Source: Siphonodentalium dalli
Lineage: Eukaryota > Mollusca > Scaphopoda > Gadilida > Siphonodentaliidae
Direction of reading: 5' to 3'
Assembly: GCA_032622095.1 (NCBI GenBank)
Contig: CP136067.1
Span: 92,246,707 to 92,310,706 of the forward strand
Length of the DNA stretch: 64,000 nucleotides
Notes under the pieces: model-generated
What the model was told of the DNA's origin: nothing
What the model saw: the letters and a program-made list of their open reading frames with translations, nothing else
Databases searched by the model: none
Position numbers and translations under genes: made by a program
Shown: positions 22,736 to 34,500 of the stretch, in pieces
Layout of the letters: every line of letters starts with the position of its first letter
Position numbering within the stretch: the first letter of the stretch is position 1

Positions 22736-23290
22736 AGTGTAAAACACTGTAAATATGGAACTTAAAGAGCTTTTGTCTATCTTCTACTGGAAACAACTGT
22801 TAAATTTATTAAGACTTTATCAAGTCTTTTCACAGTATATAGTCTACATGTTAGTATAGCACTAGTACTCCCTAGTATTTCCAGACTTGTTGTGATAAAA
22901 ATGCGGATAAAAGTGCAGAATTCTAAATTGATGCATTAAGTTGCAGAATTTTAAATTGATGCATTAAATGCATGAGCGGTTTTAGAGTTCTTTGAAGTGC
23001 GGTCACGCAAAATAACATAAAAGTTTGTAAAACAAGGTACATGTACATACTATGATTATAGCGGTATGAAGTGTCTGGAGTACATTTGATGGATAAAAGC
23101 GAATGTAAACAGGCCTTAAAATTTTGCAAGAATCAAACTATAGCATTTCTACATCAAATCAGCTGCTTTTTACCAGACTCAAACGAAGAATCATGATTCG
23201 GACTCTCATCACACTAAAATCCCTACAAAATAATCTACTGGTGTGCAGATATTTCATTGAGTGTCTCAAATCATTTTAAAGGGACCCAAG
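22736..23290. other. Gene-free stretch with a 27-bp duplication
   Basis: The words GCAGAATTCTAAATTGATGC and GCAGAATTTTAAATTGATGC repeat in tandem at about 22916-22967. No gene was recognised. Confidence 0.4.
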
Positions 23291-23480
23291 GCACTCACAT
23301 TGAGTAAATATGCCAAACATATAACATACAACAGTTCGTAAAAACATCACCACTCAGAAAAACATGAATTACTGATTCCTATATTAATTATTGAAAGTTT
23401 TCAAATAACGAAATTTCTCCTGTTGGAACCATTGCTATGTAAACAAAACTGTTACAGTGATTTGTCAACAAACATTGCTA
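23291..23480. repeat. Dispersed repeat related to 33300-33620
   Basis: The block ATGTAAACAAAACTGTTACA followed by GTGATTTGTCAACAAA, plus CTCCTGTTGGAACCATTG upstream, recurs at 33330-33390 and again at 33478-33520. It indicates a dispersed family of unknown type. Confidence 0.55.
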
Positions 23481-23571
23481 CTAATAATCGCGTAGAAGGT
23501 TAAACATATTTTAGTCTATTAAAATATTATTTTCAGAATATTTTTCAATGCTTTGGCCATGCAATGTTTAA

Positions 23572-23794
23572 CCCTTTCGTGATGGGAGCTGCGCTGGTAC
23601 AGCATTAAAGATCATGTGCCAGTGAATTCTTGTATATATGCAAGTCTCACCTGGATTACAAGGTCAAGGTAAATATTGTTAGGCCATGTATTCTCTTATA
23701 TATGTGAGGCTCCATTTTGGAGACTCGCAAATATAAGAGAATGCATTGGCGCAGGGTTTTAGCAACATTTCAAGAATCTCCAGTCATGGAAGGG
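23572..23794. mobile_element. piggyBac-like MITE, 223 bp, TTAA-flanked, copy 1
   Basis: TTAA flanks the element at 23568-23571 and 23795-23798. The ends are CCCTTTCGTGATGGGAG and the complement of CTCCAGTCATGGAAGGG, so inverted. The core has inverted CATTCTCTTATATATGYGAG arms (about 23686-23745). A longer intact relative is at 35700-35994 and decayed ones are at 29926 and 36765. Confidence 0.75.
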
Positions 23795-24289
23795 TTAAGT
23801 TTTTAATAAGCTTTGGCATCTTATTGGACTTATTCAACATTGGTTGGTAATGTCACTGTTTATCAGAATTGCTAGCATGCAATGCCATTCTTTCATATAA
23901 ATTAATTAACTCACAGAATATCGAAAAACCAGATGTGAGTATAATATAAATTTATCACCCCATTTTATGCAGGGATACAAAAAATAAACATAACATATGT
24001 TATGCTTTAAAGTCAATATGGACAATTCAAGGTAAACAATCTGATTTGATGGTCTCCATACCATCAGATTCCAAGAACAACATTTCTTAATCGATTAAAT
24101 GCCAAAACATAATGCTAACTACTGTCAACTCTAGTGTAACATTTTCCAAAACGTGTTATATATCAACATTTTGTTCATCGCAACTTGGTATCAAGATTAG
24201 GTCAGTCGACTCAGTCGGCTCGTTGAATATTTGCTAGGCCGGGAAATATTCAAGGCGGTGAAAAATAACGGATTTCAAAAATTTATATT
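23795..24289. other. Gene-free AT-rich stretch
   Basis: No supported gene or repeat family. Confidence 0.4.
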
Positions 24290-24405
24290 TTATAACTTAG
24301 AACTTTAAAGGGTGTGTTCCTCGACTCGAATAAATTATTTTTACCCCCGAAGCCAAAGAAATGGTAATTGAGGAGCGTGAACTCGGATTATCTATCTTTA
24401 AATGT
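24290..24405. repeat. Solo arm of the 8465-8958 element family
   Basis: GGGTGTGTTCCTCGACTCGA, then TTTTTACCCCCGAAGCCAAA and GAAATGGTAATTGAGGAG match the right arm at 8865-8935. No opposite arm is nearby, so it is a fragment or solo arm. Confidence 0.65.
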
Positions 24406-25540
24406 ACATGTATGGTACATGTATAAGCCACTTTAAGCTCCTTGTACAGATTACTTGGTGATACAGCAGATTGACAAAGATAAAGGAAATTAGAATATTT
24501 TGATTCTGTTATGGATTTTAAGGCCTGTATGTGTACATGAATCTGATTATATTGACATACTGCAATAATTTGTCACTTAAAAGTTCATATCCTTCAGATA
24601 AGCTCAGAAACAAGGCTTGAGACTGTTCCATGGGTACTGTTGTGCTTTGTGTGGAGATTTGAAACTGGTACACCTCCAAATTATGGTCAATGTAGTATGA
24701 AATATAAAAAAGTTTATGCATACGCTGGATGCCATAGTGCACATTTTCTGAGACTCGATGATGCATACAAGTACATGTCTGTTGTAGATTGAATTCACTA
24801 ACTTCACTTGCCAAGATTTTCACCACATAAGTCTGATAAAATGTAGAGGTCACTGATCGGTCTCCATCAAGGAAGGAATGCATACATATATGTGTCATTT
24901 TTGCCTTTGATGAACACATTGATCCCTTTGATGAACACATTGATCGTCATTTGGTTATAAATTAAAGCCTCCCCTTCGCTGCAGTGTGCACTAGTTACAA
25001 GGCATGCATGGTACTGGATTCAGTGCATACCGTCCGTAGGTATACAAATGGTACATGTGTATTACAGTATAGCCAGGAGACTCAGGACTCACTGTCACAC
25101 AGCAACAACACACATGCCATGCATGGACGAATACCGATAACATCTACAGTACATGTATCCATTACATGTACACCGAATAACATTTGAAATCCTTCCTCAT
25201 CCAGTCTTGGACAGAATTAATAATATTGGTATTAAGGGTCACCATGCAGTGTCTGCAAGAAGCACTCTGACAGCAAACATGATTATATGATTGGTTATCA
25301 GAGATCAGGCCTTGAATGACATTTGGATGTCTCAATCCAGTCAAGCAGCTCCTCCTGTCTGAAAAAAAAAGATTTGAATACTTGTAATGACATCAGAAAA
25401 GAGGAATGACTGATCATATACATATTATTAAGATACATCATCCAAATTGATCACCCGGGGGCCCGAGTTATAACAGTAAATGATATCCATTCAAATGCTG
25501 CATGATGGTCAGAAACAGCTACAAATACATGTATCATATA
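24406..25540. other. Gene-free stretch with a 20-bp tandem duplication
   Basis: CCTTTGATGAACACATTGAT occurs twice at 24904-24944. The minus frame 24518-24940 (140 codons) is the longest here but has no recognisable domain, and a second minus frame overlaps it. I do not call it a gene. Confidence 0.4.
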
Positions 25541-25863
25541 CCGGTGTAACAGATATCTCCCCCTGGATATATCCCCCACTCTGGATACCCCCCCCCATGA
25601 ATGACTAAAATAAAATTTCACTCATTTGATATATGTTACTTGAACAAACAAAAATTAAATATAAAAAAACAAACTTAAATCTCATAAAACATTTCTTTCT
25701 GGCCATTTCAGGGTCAAACGATATTAAATGAGTGAATTTTCTTTTAGTCATACATGGGGGAAAATGCCCAGGGTGTGCGAGTGAGATATCTGAGGACATT
25801 CGCAAATAGCACTCCCCCATGGAGGAAGATATCCAGACAGGAGGAGATGACGTGTTACACCGG
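25541..25863. mobile_element. TA-flanked inverted-repeat MITE, 323 bp
   Basis: The ends are CCGGTGTAACA and its complement, with TA immediately outside both (25539-25540 and 25864-25865). Inner arms also pair: ATGACTAAAATAAAATTTCA near 25601-25620 against the complement of GAGTGAATTTTCTTTTAGTCAT near 25730-25752. The TA duplication suggests a Tc1/mariner-type origin. The minus frame 25605-25979 crosses the element and is not a gene. Confidence 0.7.
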
Positions 25864-25880
25864 TACCTGTACCAAATACT

Positions 25881-26346
25881 TGGGGGGCGGGGGGGGGGGT
25901 GTGAAAAAAAATTTCCGGCACTTATGCCGGGGTGGGTGGGTGGTCGGACAAAGCCACCAACAAGCAATTTTTTCCGCAACTAAAAAAAAAAATTCCTGCT
26001 TTTTGTTTTACTGTTTTTGCAGTGAGTTTGGCTTTAAACACCTTAAAATAAGAGAAATAATGTAATTCTAACTGGTAAACTGACTGCAGACAGTTATCGT
26101 GTTGTATTGTGTTGCAAATTTTGAAATCCAAGATGGCCGCTGGCAGCCATGTTTTTTAGGCCGAATGACCTCAAAATGACTCATTCCTATTTACATGTCC
26201 ATGTTAACATCCATGATAAATAGTATGCACAGAAATTCATATACAGTGAATTCCCCCCCCCGCAACTCTCTATTTTAGTGTTAAAAGGGGGGGTGGGTGT
26301 CAAAAAATGGTCGGAAAAAACTGCCGAAAACGGAAGAAAAAAAAAT
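25881..26346. mobile_element. G-run element family, copy 1
   Basis: It starts with a G-run at 25881-25900, then AATTTCCGGCACTTATGCCG, GGGTGGGTGGGTGGTCGGAC, TTTTTTCCGCAACT and TTGAAATCCAAGATGGCCGC. It ends in GTGGGTGTCAAAAAATGGTC and CTGCCGAAAACGG. The family is shared with 26661-27194, 62137-62468 and a fragment at 48246. The 3' terminus seen in the other copies is missing here. Confidence 0.65.
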
Positions 26347-26660
26347 CTAAATACTAATTAACACTTGAAAGCCTGAAATGTGGCACCCCAAATGTCAATA
26401 TAACATTTGATTTTATCATCTTTACTTGAATTAGGTGAGTTCACAAATACTCTATATCCATGCATATACTAGTAAACACAATTATACATAATCATTGGGG
26501 AATTGAACAAATTATACTGTATAATATACAAGCATAATTATGTATACTAGAAGATAGCAGCACAAACTAGTACCGGTACTTCTGCATGTCAAATATCACA
26601 CATACCAGTATATACCACTTATACTGCGGATTGACTTCTTCGCCATCATATCAGCCTATC
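26347..26660. other. Gene-free spacer
   Basis: AT-rich sequence with TATACAAG/CATAATTATG words; nothing recognised. Confidence 0.4.
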
Positions 26661-27194
26661 AGGGGGATTTCCGGGCACGTATGCCGGGGTGGATGGGTGG
26701 TTGAACTTGATGGGACCAACAAACATTTTTTTCCGCAACTAAAATGTTTTTTTCCTGCAAGTCGTTTGACTGTTTTTGCAATGAGTATGGCTTAAAACTC
26801 ATTACAATAAGAGAAATACCGGTAACATAAATGACAAATTTCATGATGATCAGACAAACAGCATAGCTTGTAGCTCATGCTATTAAATGGATTGAATTTT
26901 GAAATCCAAGATGGCCACCGGCTGGTGACCGGCAGCCATGTTTTTTTGCTGAATGACCCCAAAATGAGTCGTTCCTATTCACATGTCAATGTTAACATCC
27001 GTGACAAATAGTATGCACAGAAATTCATATACAGCTGTTTACAGTGAATCTCCCCCCCCCGCAAATCTGTTTTATTGTTAAAATGGCGGGGGTGAATGTT
27101 TGGACGCGGGGGTGGGTGGGTCCCAACAAGGGTCGAAAGGAAAAAATCAGCATACATGTACATGCCTGAAAAACAATTCTGACCCCCCCCCCCC
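26661..27194. mobile_element. G-run element family, copy 2, full length
   Basis: The left end is a G-run, then GATTTCCGGGCACGTATGCC. The right end is AAATCAGCATACATGTACAT, GCCTGAAAAACAATTCTGAC and a C-run. The left GGCACGTATGC is mirrored by GCATACGTGCC in the better-preserved right end of the copy at 62137, so the termini are inverted repeats. The internal AAATCCAAGATGGCC and TTAACATCCRTGAYAAATAGT blocks match copy 1. No transposase is visible. Confidence 0.7.
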
Positions 27195-27703
27195 TCACCC
27201 TGATCATATGGCCATTTTTCGACTATTTTTCCAACTATACTTTCTATAGGACATGGGAACGCTTGATAGAAAATTTATTTTTATTCAAGTAGTGGGTTAA
27301 ATGTACCACACCATGAACTTTGAAGTTGCCGACATTGTTTCTGGTATCATTTTATAAACTCCACGCATCGCCTGTTGTCAGGCCGCATTGATTGGCATTA
27401 CACAAACAGGCATGGAAACACAATATAGTGATTCATCTTATACATGCATATATAAGTTCATTTAACGAGATCATTGTGGTTGTATTAATTTTCTTTTGGT
27501 GTATCATAACTACACGGTACTGTAGCTCCACAACAGTGACCGTGGCTAATGAATCTGGCAATTCTGTAATTGGCAGACAAATATGCTGCGTATACATGTA
27601 CATGTATGTGAGATACGGATACATGTATTTTCATAATTTGCAAACATATTTATAAACAAAGTGTAAAGTTCATTCTTCCAACAATGTGAGCGTCCTCGGA
27701 AAT
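27195..27703. other. Gene-free stretch
   Basis: Frames at 27392-27655 (+) and 27433-27624 (-) overlap each other and have no recognisable features. TACATGTACATGTATG occurs at 27594-27609. Confidence 0.4.
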
Positions 27704-28349
27704 TCAGATGACCATGATTCACCTGACAAAATCATGGATAGTTTGTTGACACAATTACGATGTCATCGCAGATGAGTATATTATAGGCGGTTAACCATGT
27801 GATTAACTACCCTATGTTTTTTCCCTTTACTTTGTACGAATTTTAAGTACACACAGTTCTGATTTAGTCACAAGTGGAGGTAACCAAGGATACACCACAA
27901 TTTCGCATCTAAAATCAAACAGTGCTTGATTTTACTTTTTATCACTCGCGATCATGTCGTGAGCATGCGCAGTACAACTACCGGTTACTACCCACAACGA
28001 AATCTTTCCACTTACGATTGAATCGTGATCATCAGAACATTCACTTACTGAACGTTCAGACGACCACGATTGAAATTCGTAGGTCAAAAATAATATCAAC
28101 CACTGTTTGATTTTAGATGCGAAATTGTGCGTATCCTTGGTTCGATACCTCCACTTGCGACGCAAGATTCGCAGTCGTGTGTACGTAAAAATTGTAGCTG
28201 GAAATTACCGGTGTGGTCAATCACATGCTTTAGGATGTTCAACATACGGTATAATCATGTAGGACGACATCGCAATTGTGTGAACAAACTATCCATGATC
28301 TTGTCGGGCCCCCGATTCCTCCACTTACGATTGAATCATGGTCGTCTGA
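27704..28349. mobile_element. Large inverted-repeat (foldback) element, ~646 bp
   Basis: The left arm (27704-27925) is the imperfect reverse complement of the right arm (28100-28349). Matching blocks are TCAGATGACCATGATTCA, CATGGATAGTTTGTTGACAC and AATTTCGCATCTAAAATCAA, all mirrored on the right. The inner ~56 bp are the best preserved (GTGGAGGTAACCAAGGATAC against GTATCCTTGGTTCGATACCTCCAC). The ~170-bp centre has no gene. Confidence 0.7.
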
Positions 28350-28464
28350 ACGTACACTTAGTGTCGAATTGGCCATACAATAACGAGAGTGTGAATGCTA
28401 TGGGCATTTTAATATTGTCAAGTTCACATTTGTTCAAAATAATGCTATGAAGAAGTACCTTTAT

Positions 28465-28920
28465 ATGGAGCCACGGAGGTGACATCCGAATGTTTTTTTT
28501 AAGTCGTGACCCCGAGAATAAAGTCGTGGCCACGAGAATATGAAGTCGTGGCTACGAGAATATGGTTGTGGCCACGAGAATAAAGTCGTGGCCACGATAA
28601 TAAAGTCGTGGCTACGAGAATAAAGTCGTGGCCACGAGAATATGGTCGTGGCCACGAGAATATGGTCGTGGCCACGAGAATAAAGTCGTGGCCACGAGAA
28701 TAAGGTCGTGCACACGACTTCATAGTCTCATGGCCCGACTTAATATTCTCGTGGCCACGACTTCATATTCTCGTGGCCACGACTTCATGTTCTCGTGGCC
28801 ACGACTTCATATGCTCGTGGCCACGACTTCATATTCTCGTAGCCTCGACTTTATTCTCGTGGCCTTTATTCTCGTGGCCACGACTTAAAAAACATTCGGA
28901 TGTCACCTCCGGGGCTCCAT
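28465..28920. mobile_element. Foldback element of inverted 20-bp tandem repeats, with ends and target duplication
   Basis: The termini are ATGGAGCCACGGAGGTGACA at the left and the complement of TGTCACCTCCGGGGCTCCAT at the right, each followed inward by CCGAATGTTTTTT and AAGTCGTG. Between them about nine units of GTGGCCACGAGAATAAAGTC switch at about 28712-28725 to the complementary unit GACTTCATATTCTCGTGGCC. ACCTTTA stands on both sides (28457-28463 and 28921-28927), a plausible 7-8 bp target duplication. Long repetitive frames on both strands are artefacts. Confidence 0.8.
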
Positions 28921-29764
28921 ACCTTTAAATTATATACAATTGCCTTTCAAATTCAAGTTATATTTTCAATAAATATGACCTTTTTGTTTTCCAACTAGTA
29001 TTGTCATATTAATCTCGACCGATAATACACAGCAATTATGGCTTCATGCCAGAATTTTATTTTGCACAGTAAAGATTCCCATTTACGGAATACTTTCCTT
29101 TTATGCATCATAGAAATTAAGCACAAATTATAATTTAATAAAAACCGTTTTTGCAAAGTTTCACAGTTTTGCGAATATTGTGTAGGGGTACATAGATATA
29201 CGAATGATCAATGCCGTATAATCATAGTCCATCAGATGTTACTATTTTAACATGACAAATCATAACATATCACAACCCGGTCATCGTATTTTAATTTTTT
29301 TTACATATTTCACGGACAGTAAAATTCACGTTGATTTCATTTGAAGAATATGAATAAATCACGCAATTTTAATCGTAGTTCAATTAAGTATATCACTCGT
29401 AACAACATTGTCGTAAAAAGAAAACACTTCAACAGTTTACTTATTAGTTCACTTACCTGAATAATCAATATCAAGTGAAGAGTTCATTTCCGACCTTGAA
29501 AATTTGTCAAAATGGACGAACCAACCTGGTGACGTAGTGGCGGTAAACAAAATATCAGGAACGGTTGTTATAGCGGAACGAAATTAAACACATCTCTGCA
29601 TCTGGTGTCATTTCTGCACAGATCTATACCATTTGCATGGTCATAAAATGTTTCTAGGGATTACTGGGATTACTCATATGGTGGTCCTAGATAGACTTGA
29701 GTGATGTGTTTTGGCCTGTGCCATTTAAAATTAATTCAGGGGGGGGGGAGATCAATGCATATTA
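28921..29764. other. Gene-free AT-rich stretch
   Basis: Nothing recognised apart from a G-run at about 29740-29748. Confidence 0.4.
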
Positions 29765-29890
29765 ATTTTTATTTGCGCTACGCTTAAGCATATATATTTG
29801 CGCGTAAGCTCAAATGATAGAGGTTATTTGCACTTAAGCGCAAATATTTGTGCTTAAGCGCAAATATTTGCACTCAAGCGTAAATAAATA
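29765..29890. repeat. Short tandem repeat of ~18 bp, palindromic unit
   Basis: Words of the type ATTTGCACTTAAGCGCAAAT recur about five times. Each unit contains CTTAAG and a TTTGCGCTTAAGCGCAAA-like palindrome. Confidence 0.6.
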
Positions 29891-29925
29891 ATAAATGTGA
29901 AAAGGGCCTCCCATACATGTATATA

Positions 29926-30056
29926 TGACCATGGCGGGAATTGCGCTGACCAGTGCACCATTAAAGACCATGTGCTAGAGCATTCTCTTATATATGTGAG
30001 TCATCCATATGGAGCCTCGCATCATATATAAGAGAATGTACTGGTTTACAAGGCTT
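29926..30056. mobile_element. Decayed piggyBac-like MITE
   Basis: GCGCTGACCAGTGCACCATTA, AGACCATGTG and the inverted arms CATTCTCTTATATATGTGAG and ATATATAAGAGAATG match the 23572 element. The TTAA-flanked termini are gone. Confidence 0.6.
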
Positions 30057-33000
30057 GCCAATAAACTAAACATTTCTCAGGTTATTGCATGCACTTTTAA
30101 TACACATGGCAAGGTAGGTTACATCATTTGATAGATATTCTAGTTTTTGAAAACTAACTTAAAGCCATATTTTATGCACCCTGTCTAGCCAACTGAACTA
30201 TGAACTATAGACATGTTATTATTTTTATTATCAGAGACATGCCTTCTGCAAAGATATAGCCTTATACATTATAGACATGCAAATAGTTGCTTCATTTGGG
30301 CTAACTTCCATCATTTAGAGAGTCAAATATGAGGAAATTCTCTTAGTTTGAAAGTTGTAGCATGCCTGGCCTGCTGAATTGATGTCACAAACATCAAATG
30401 TTAGTACTTCTTTATTAGATGGATATATCTGCCAATAAATTAAACATTTCTCATGATCATTGCATGGATTTTAATGTACAGGGCAAGGTAGATTACATTA
30501 TATTTTGAATATTTTACTTAAAATATTTTGTGGACACTACCTAAAAGCCATATTGTATGCATCAATGTATAGCCAAATGAAATACAACTATGGATATTTT
30601 ATTGTTTATTTCATCAGAGACATGTATTCTGTTGAGATATAGCCTTATATATGTTATAAACATGCAAATAGTGGCCTCATTTGAGCTTTCTTCCATAATT
30701 TAGAGAGTCAAAGCTTAATAGATTCCCTTATTTCAAATTTAGAAGAAGCCAAGCCAGCTGAAATGGTGTATCAAACCTCAAATGGCAGTATTTCTTATCA
30801 GATGGACATCTCTACCAATAAATTAAACATTTATCATGGTCATTGCATGCATTTTAATATACAAGGCAATGTAGAAAACATCATTTGATTGATATTTTAT
30901 TTAAAATAGTCTGTGGAAACTACATAAAAGCAATATTGTATGCATCCCTGTATAGCCAAATGAAATTAAACTATTGATATGTTATTGTTTATTTCATCAG
31001 AGACATGTATTCTGTTGAGATATAACCTTATATATGTTATAAACATGCAAATAGTGGCTTCATTTGGGCTTTCTTCCATAATTTTGAGAGTCAAAGCTGA
31101 AGAGATTGCCTTATTTAAAATTTATAAGATGCCAAGCCAGCTGAAATGGTGTATCAAACCTTAAATGGCAGTATTTCTTTTCAGATGGACATCTCTACCA
31201 ATAAATTAAACATTTCTCATGGTCATTGCATGCATTTTAATATACAAGGCAATGTAGGAAACATCATTTGATGGATATTTTACTTAAAATAGTCTGTGGA
31301 AACTACATAAAAGCAATATTGTATGCATCCCTGTATAGCCAAATCAAATTAAACTATGGATATTGTATTGTTTTTTTCATCTGAGACATGTATTCTGTTC
31401 AGATATAGCCTTATATATGTTATAAACATGCCAATAATGGCATCATTTAGGTTTTTTTCCATAATTTAGAGGGTCAAAGCTGAATAAATTCCCTTATTTC
31501 AAATTTGTAAGATGCCAAGCCAGCTGAAATGGTGTATCAAACCTCAAATGGCAGTATTTCTTATCAGATGGACATCTCTACCAATAAATTAAAAAAAATT
31601 CATGGTCATTGCATGCATTTTAATATACAGGAGAAGGCAGAAAACATCATTTGATGGATATTTTACTTAAAATAGTCTGTGGAAACAACATAAAAGCCAT
31701 GTTGTATGCATCCCTGTATAGCCAAAACAAATTAAACTGTGGATATTTTATTGTTGATTTCATCAGAGACATGTATTCTGTTGAGATATAGCCTTATGTT
31801 TGTTATAAACATGCAAATAGTGGCTTCATTTGGGCTTGCTTCCATAATTTAGAGAGCCAAACCTGAAGAGATTCCCTTATTTTAAATTTGTAAGATGCCA
31901 AGCCAGCTGAAATGGTGTATCAAACCTTAAATGGCAGTATTTCTTATCAGATGGACATCTCTCCCAATAGATTAAACATTTCTCATGGTCACTGCATGCA
32001 TTATGATATATAGGGCAAGGTAGAAAACATTATTTGATGGATATCTTACTTAAAATAGTCTGTGGAAACTACATAAAAGCAATATTGTATGCATCCCTCT
32101 ATAGCCAAATGCAATTAAACTATGGATATTTTATTGTGTATTTTATCAGAGACATGTATTCTGATGAGATATAGCCTTATACATGTCATCAATATGCAAA
32201 TAGTGGCTTCATTTGGGCTTTCTTCCATTATTTAGAGAGTCAAATCTGAATAAATTCCCTTAGGTTGATATTTATGATCCCATAATCCCATGAAATGGTA
32301 TTTTAAACCTCAAATGTCAGTATTTCTTATCAGATGGACATATCAACTAATGAATTAAACATTTCCCATGGTCATTACATGCATTTTAATATACAAGGCT
32401 ATGTAGAACACATCATTTGATGGATATGTTACTTAAAATAGTCTGTGGAAACTACATAAAAGCAATATTGTATGCATCCCTCTATAGCCAAATGCAATTG
32501 AACTATGGATATTTTATTGTGCATTTTATCAGAGACATGTATTCTGTTGAGATATAGCCTTATACATGTTATTAACATGCAAATAGTGGCTTCATTTGGG
32601 CTTTCTTCCATAATTTAGAGAGTCAAAGCTGAATAAATTCCCTTAGGTTTCAAATTTAAAGGATGCCAAGCCAGCTGAAATGGTGTATCAAACCTAAAAT
32701 GTCAGTATTTCTTATCAGATGGATATCTCTACCAGTAAATTAAGCATTTCTCATGGCCATTGCATGCATTTTAATATATAGGACAAGGCAGAATACATCA
32801 CTTGATGGATATTTTACTTAAAATACTTTGTGTAAACTACATAAAAGCCACATTGTATGCTTTCCTATATAGCCAAATGAAATTCAACTATGGATAAATT
32901 GGATATTTTATTGTTTGTATCATCAGAGACATGCATTCTGCTAAGATATAGTCTTTTGTGTGTTATAAACATACAATAGGTGCATGGCCTCATTGGGCTT

Positions 33001-33060
33001 GCTTTCATAATACAAGAGAGTCAACTCTGAAGAAATACCATCGGTTTGAAATTGGTAGCA
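30057..33060. repeat. Satellite array, ~382-bp monomer, about 8 copies
   Basis: The marker CCAATAAATTAAACATTTCT recurs near 30066, 30441, 30825, 31207, 31589, 31971, 32355 and 32741, spacings of 375-386 bp. Each monomer also holds CATCAGAGACATGTATTCTG, GATATAGCCTTATA and GCCAAGCCAGCTGAAATGGT. Copies in the middle are most alike, and the first and last are most diverged, the usual pattern for unequal exchange. Short frames inside are not conserved between monomers. Confidence 0.93.
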
Positions 33061-33299
33061 TCTTCCATCCTTATATAAGAGAGGTATATACCAGCTTGAA
33101 GTGCCGGTTTAATTAATAGGTTCAATGCAAGGGGCCACCAGAGAGGTTTGTCTAGTTCGGGATGGTGTGGCAAACCGCCAACTGGAGATTTAAAGGGAGG
33201 CCTCCTCAATGGCGACCCACTATATTGTGCAAATTGTTTTTTTTATTAAAATTGTATAAAGGTCAGCATGCCCTAAGAGAATTGAGAAATAGATAAAAA

Positions 33300-33625
33300 C
33301 ACTTACTGACAGATTGCCAATAACAAAATTACATCTGTTGAAACTATTGTTATGTAAACAAAACTGTTACAGTGATTTGTCAACAAATATATAATTCTAG
33401 CTGTATTATTAGTTCAAATATTTAACTATGAATAACATTTTCAGAATATTTAATCAACAGGTTGCACCTTTTCCAATGTTATGTAAACAAAACTGTTACA
33501 GTGAGTGACTTGTCAACAATTATATAATCCTATAGCTGTAGTATTACATGTAGTTCAAATATTTAAGTATGAATATGAATTTCAAAATATTTAATCAACA
33601 GGTTGGACCTTTTTCAATGTTTACC
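33300..33625. repeat. ~129-bp tandem duplication of a dispersed repeat
   Basis: ATGTAAACAAAACTGTTACA and GTTCAAATATTTAA...TTTAATCAACAGGTTG blocks occur at 33350-33470 and again from 33479. The first block also occurs at 23440, so this is a dispersed family with a local duplication. Confidence 0.65.
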
Positions 33626-33699
33626 ATAAAATTTTGATCATAATTTTGCTCTCGTTGGACTTTTACAGTTATTCCAATACAGCAGTAATTTGTACATAA

Positions 33700-34008
33700 C
33701 AATTAATTCTTGGTTTAGAAATATTTTCTTTAATTATTTCTTAACTTAGAAAAAAAATCTTGAAACAAGAAATATATATTAAATTTTTGAAGCCATTTTC
33801 TTAGTAAGGAAATTGTTTCTTGTTTCAAGACTAAAATCTATCTTTTTTGAGAAAACTATCTCTTGTCTGGTGTGAGTTTCTTAAATTTTCTTGATGTAGC
33901 AGACTTGGGGGGTATATTTCCCAAAATAAGATTTATTTTCCTGTTTCAGGAAATAGTTTTTCTTGTTTCAAGATATTTTATCTTATTAAGAAATTATTTT
34001 TGGCAGTG
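33700..34008. mobile_element. AAGAAA-rich element ending ATTTTTGGCAGTG
   Basis: Alternating TTTCTTGTTTCAAGA and complementary TCTTGAAACAAGAAA blocks run to the terminus ATTATTTTTGGCAGTG at 34008, the inverse of the CACTGCCAAAAAT start at 20040. The left terminus is unclear. Confidence 0.5.
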
Positions 34009-34329
34009 TGTATATGTCGGAAATCATTTTCTGCGAATTTAAAGACATGGTACCATGTACCAAAACTTGCAAGCGATATATTTGAGGAATTCTAAAGACT
34101 CATACATTAACTATCAAACTCAAAAAGTTTTCCTACGTCTAGATCTGGTGATTAGCCATTGCCTCAAGGCGTTGACGTTCAACGCCCATGGCGCGTCACT
34201 GTGACGTTACATAAGTTAATGGCCATAGAGACACATCTAACTTATCAAATTAAAATTAATTACAGCGACGATCAATTAAAGGGATATGCTGTAGTTTGTC
34301 CAGTGACATAATAAATACATTACGGACGC

Positions 34330-34417
34330 TTAGTGGTCGGATATGGTGTCATGTGAGGCTCAGCGAGATCAATATTGATCTAACTTCGCCTCACATGACA
34401 CCATATCCGACCACTAA
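34330..34417. repeat. Perfect 30-bp inverted repeat (hairpin)
   Basis: The 30-bp arms at 34330-34359 and 34388-34417 are fully complementary (left starts TTAGTGGTCGGATATGGTGT), separated by 28 bp that itself contains ATCAATATTGAT. Outside them ATTACGG-ACG and CGTCCCGTAAC continue the pairing imperfectly. No other copy was found in the window. Confidence 0.75.
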
Positions 34418-34500
34418 CCGTCCCGTAACTTATAACATTATGTTGTTGTTATTTATATTTTGAATGGGAATAAATATTAGTAAACCAACCTAAGGATTTG

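Noticed and set aside
24518-24940. 140-codon minus frame
   Set aside because: No domain, no splice context and an overlapping frame on the same strand; kept only as a note.
25605-25979. 124-codon minus frame
   Set aside because: It crosses a TA-flanked MITE and the start of a G-run element, so it is a chance fusion of repeats.
28461-28888. Repetitive frames with SWPRLYSRGHD-like repeats
   Set aside because: Product of the foldback element's 20-bp units in alternating frames; no start or context.
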